Source: Lacinutrix venerupis
GTDB taxonomy: Bacteria; Bacteroidota; Bacteroidia; Flavobacteriales; Flavobacteriaceae
Direction of reading: 5' to 3'
Length of the DNA: 64,000 bases
Assembly (NCBI RefSeq): GCF_003663945.1
Contig: NZ_RCCH01000003.1
Coordinates: forward strand, 310,001 to 374,000
The notes under the pieces were generated by a model, which searched no databases, had not been told where the DNA came from, and was given only the letters and a program-made list of their open reading frames with translations. The position numbers and the translations under genes were made by a program. Below, in pieces: positions 63,530 through 64,000 of the stretch. The first letter of the stretch is position 1, and each line of letters opens with the position of its first letter.

Positions 63530-64000
63530 ATGAGGTTTTACACTTTCATTCTAATACTATGTTTTCAATCTTTTTCTTACGCTCAAGATTTTAACGAAAT
63601 ACCACCAGTTTTTGATTTTTGTAAAGATGAGCCTTTAACTAGTTTACAAAAATGTTTTGATAATCAAGTCTTTAATTTGTTGTTTGCAAACTTTAAAGTA
63701 CCAAAAAGCATAAGCGATTCTAATTATAAAGGTGAAGTTGTTATTTTGTTTGAAGTAGATAAAGAAGGCGGTTTTAGAGTAATGTATATAGATGCTGTTT
63801 ATCCAGAGTTAAAAACTGAAGCTACTCGTGTAATAAGCGAATTTCCAAAAGTGGAACCAGCAAAATATAATGGTAATGCAACCTATAAGCAGTATTCAAT
63901 TACTTTAAAAATACCTTTAGAAAACCAAACAGTTGTAACTGAGGATTTAGCACTTCAAAATAAAGAAACCGAAGTTTTGGAGTTAAATGCTTTAGAAATT
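63530..64000 (+). CDS. TonB C-terminal-like exported protein, 3' end missing
   Basis: The first 157 codons of a gene run off the window. The protein has a signal MRFYTFILILCFQSFSYAQ, so it is exported and lacks the membrane anchor of true TonB. Residues 20-125 form a TonB-type domain with the family signature IPPVFDFCKDE...QKCFDNQVF and later KGEVVILFEVDKEGGF and QYSITLKIPLE. After that comes a new segment with unknown extent. It is related to the lipoprotein at 6955-7431 in being an unanchored form. Function unknown. Confidence 0.78.
   Translation, partial: MRFYTFILILCFQSFSYAQDFNEIPPVFDFCKDEPLTSLQKCFDNQVFNLLFANFKVPKSISDSNYKGEVVILFEVDKEGGFRVMYIDAVYPELKTEATRVISEFPKVEPAKYNGNATYKQYSITLKIPLENQTVVTEDLALQNKETEVLELNALEI

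Overview
The window is an AT-rich chromosome segment from a member of the Bacteroidota, almost certainly a marine-type Flavobacteriaceae. The evidence is the gene content: SprA of the type IX secretion system, an alternative complex III operon, BlaI/M56-TonB pairs, DUF2723, DUF4230 and DUF3341 proteins, and TonB-dependent uptake. The promoters fit too, since many start regions carry the Bacteroidota -7 motif TAnnTTTG. Genus cannot be settled from the sequence alone. There are no insertion sequences, phage genes, CRISPR arrays or rRNA genes. One tRNA gene (Gln, anticodon TTG) is present.

Region 1-4.05 kb is the most unusual part. A direct tandem array with a 235-236 bp unit (four complete copies and the tail of a fifth cut by the window edge) encodes near-identical 60-residue exported peptides. 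It is followed at once by a TPR-containing sensor histidine kinase and an overlapping LuxR-type response regulator. Downstream of the regulator lie a perfect palindrome, a good promoter and a strong terminator with no start codon between them, which predicts a small RNA of about 100 nt. I propose this as a candidate peptide/two-component/small-RNA module; the link between the parts is inference.

Region 4.05-7.45 kb holds a DUF456 protein, then a BlaI repressor and an M56 (BlaR1-like) peptidase fused to a TonB-type C-terminal domain, preceded by three operator-like inverted repeats, then a small lipoprotein with the same Cys signature. Region 7.4-24 kb is a run of housekeeping and envelope genes: a Bax-inhibitor-like protein, a beta-barrel protein, a glycosyltransferase, a flippase-like protein, ruvC-hemW-cyclase-DUF4230, a YjbR protein, an exported asparaginase, a metallophosphoesterase, a thioredoxin-fold protein lacking both active-site cysteines, a polysaccharide deacetylase, a DUF2723 membrane protein, tRNA-Gln and a universal stress protein.

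Region 24-28.7 kb is the rimP-nusA-infB operon, with a hairpin in its leader. Region 29.3-41.1 kb is one long respiratory operon, actABCDEF followed by coxB and coxA, carrying electrons from quinol through alternative complex III to oxygen. It ends in a clear terminator. ruvB and queG follow.

Region 43.2-50.5 kb looks like a compact disaccharide (probably sucrose) uptake and use locus: a LacI regulator divergent from a TonB receptor, an MFS sugar symporter, an (alpha/alpha)6 glycoside hydrolase and a fructokinase-like PfkB kinase, with twin LacI-type operators between the regulator and the receptor. Region 50.6-60.9 kb carries malic enzyme, ruvA and the 7.3 kb sprA gene. Region 60.9-64 kb carries gcvH, a VanZ-like gene and three successive TonB-family genes, the last cut by the window end.
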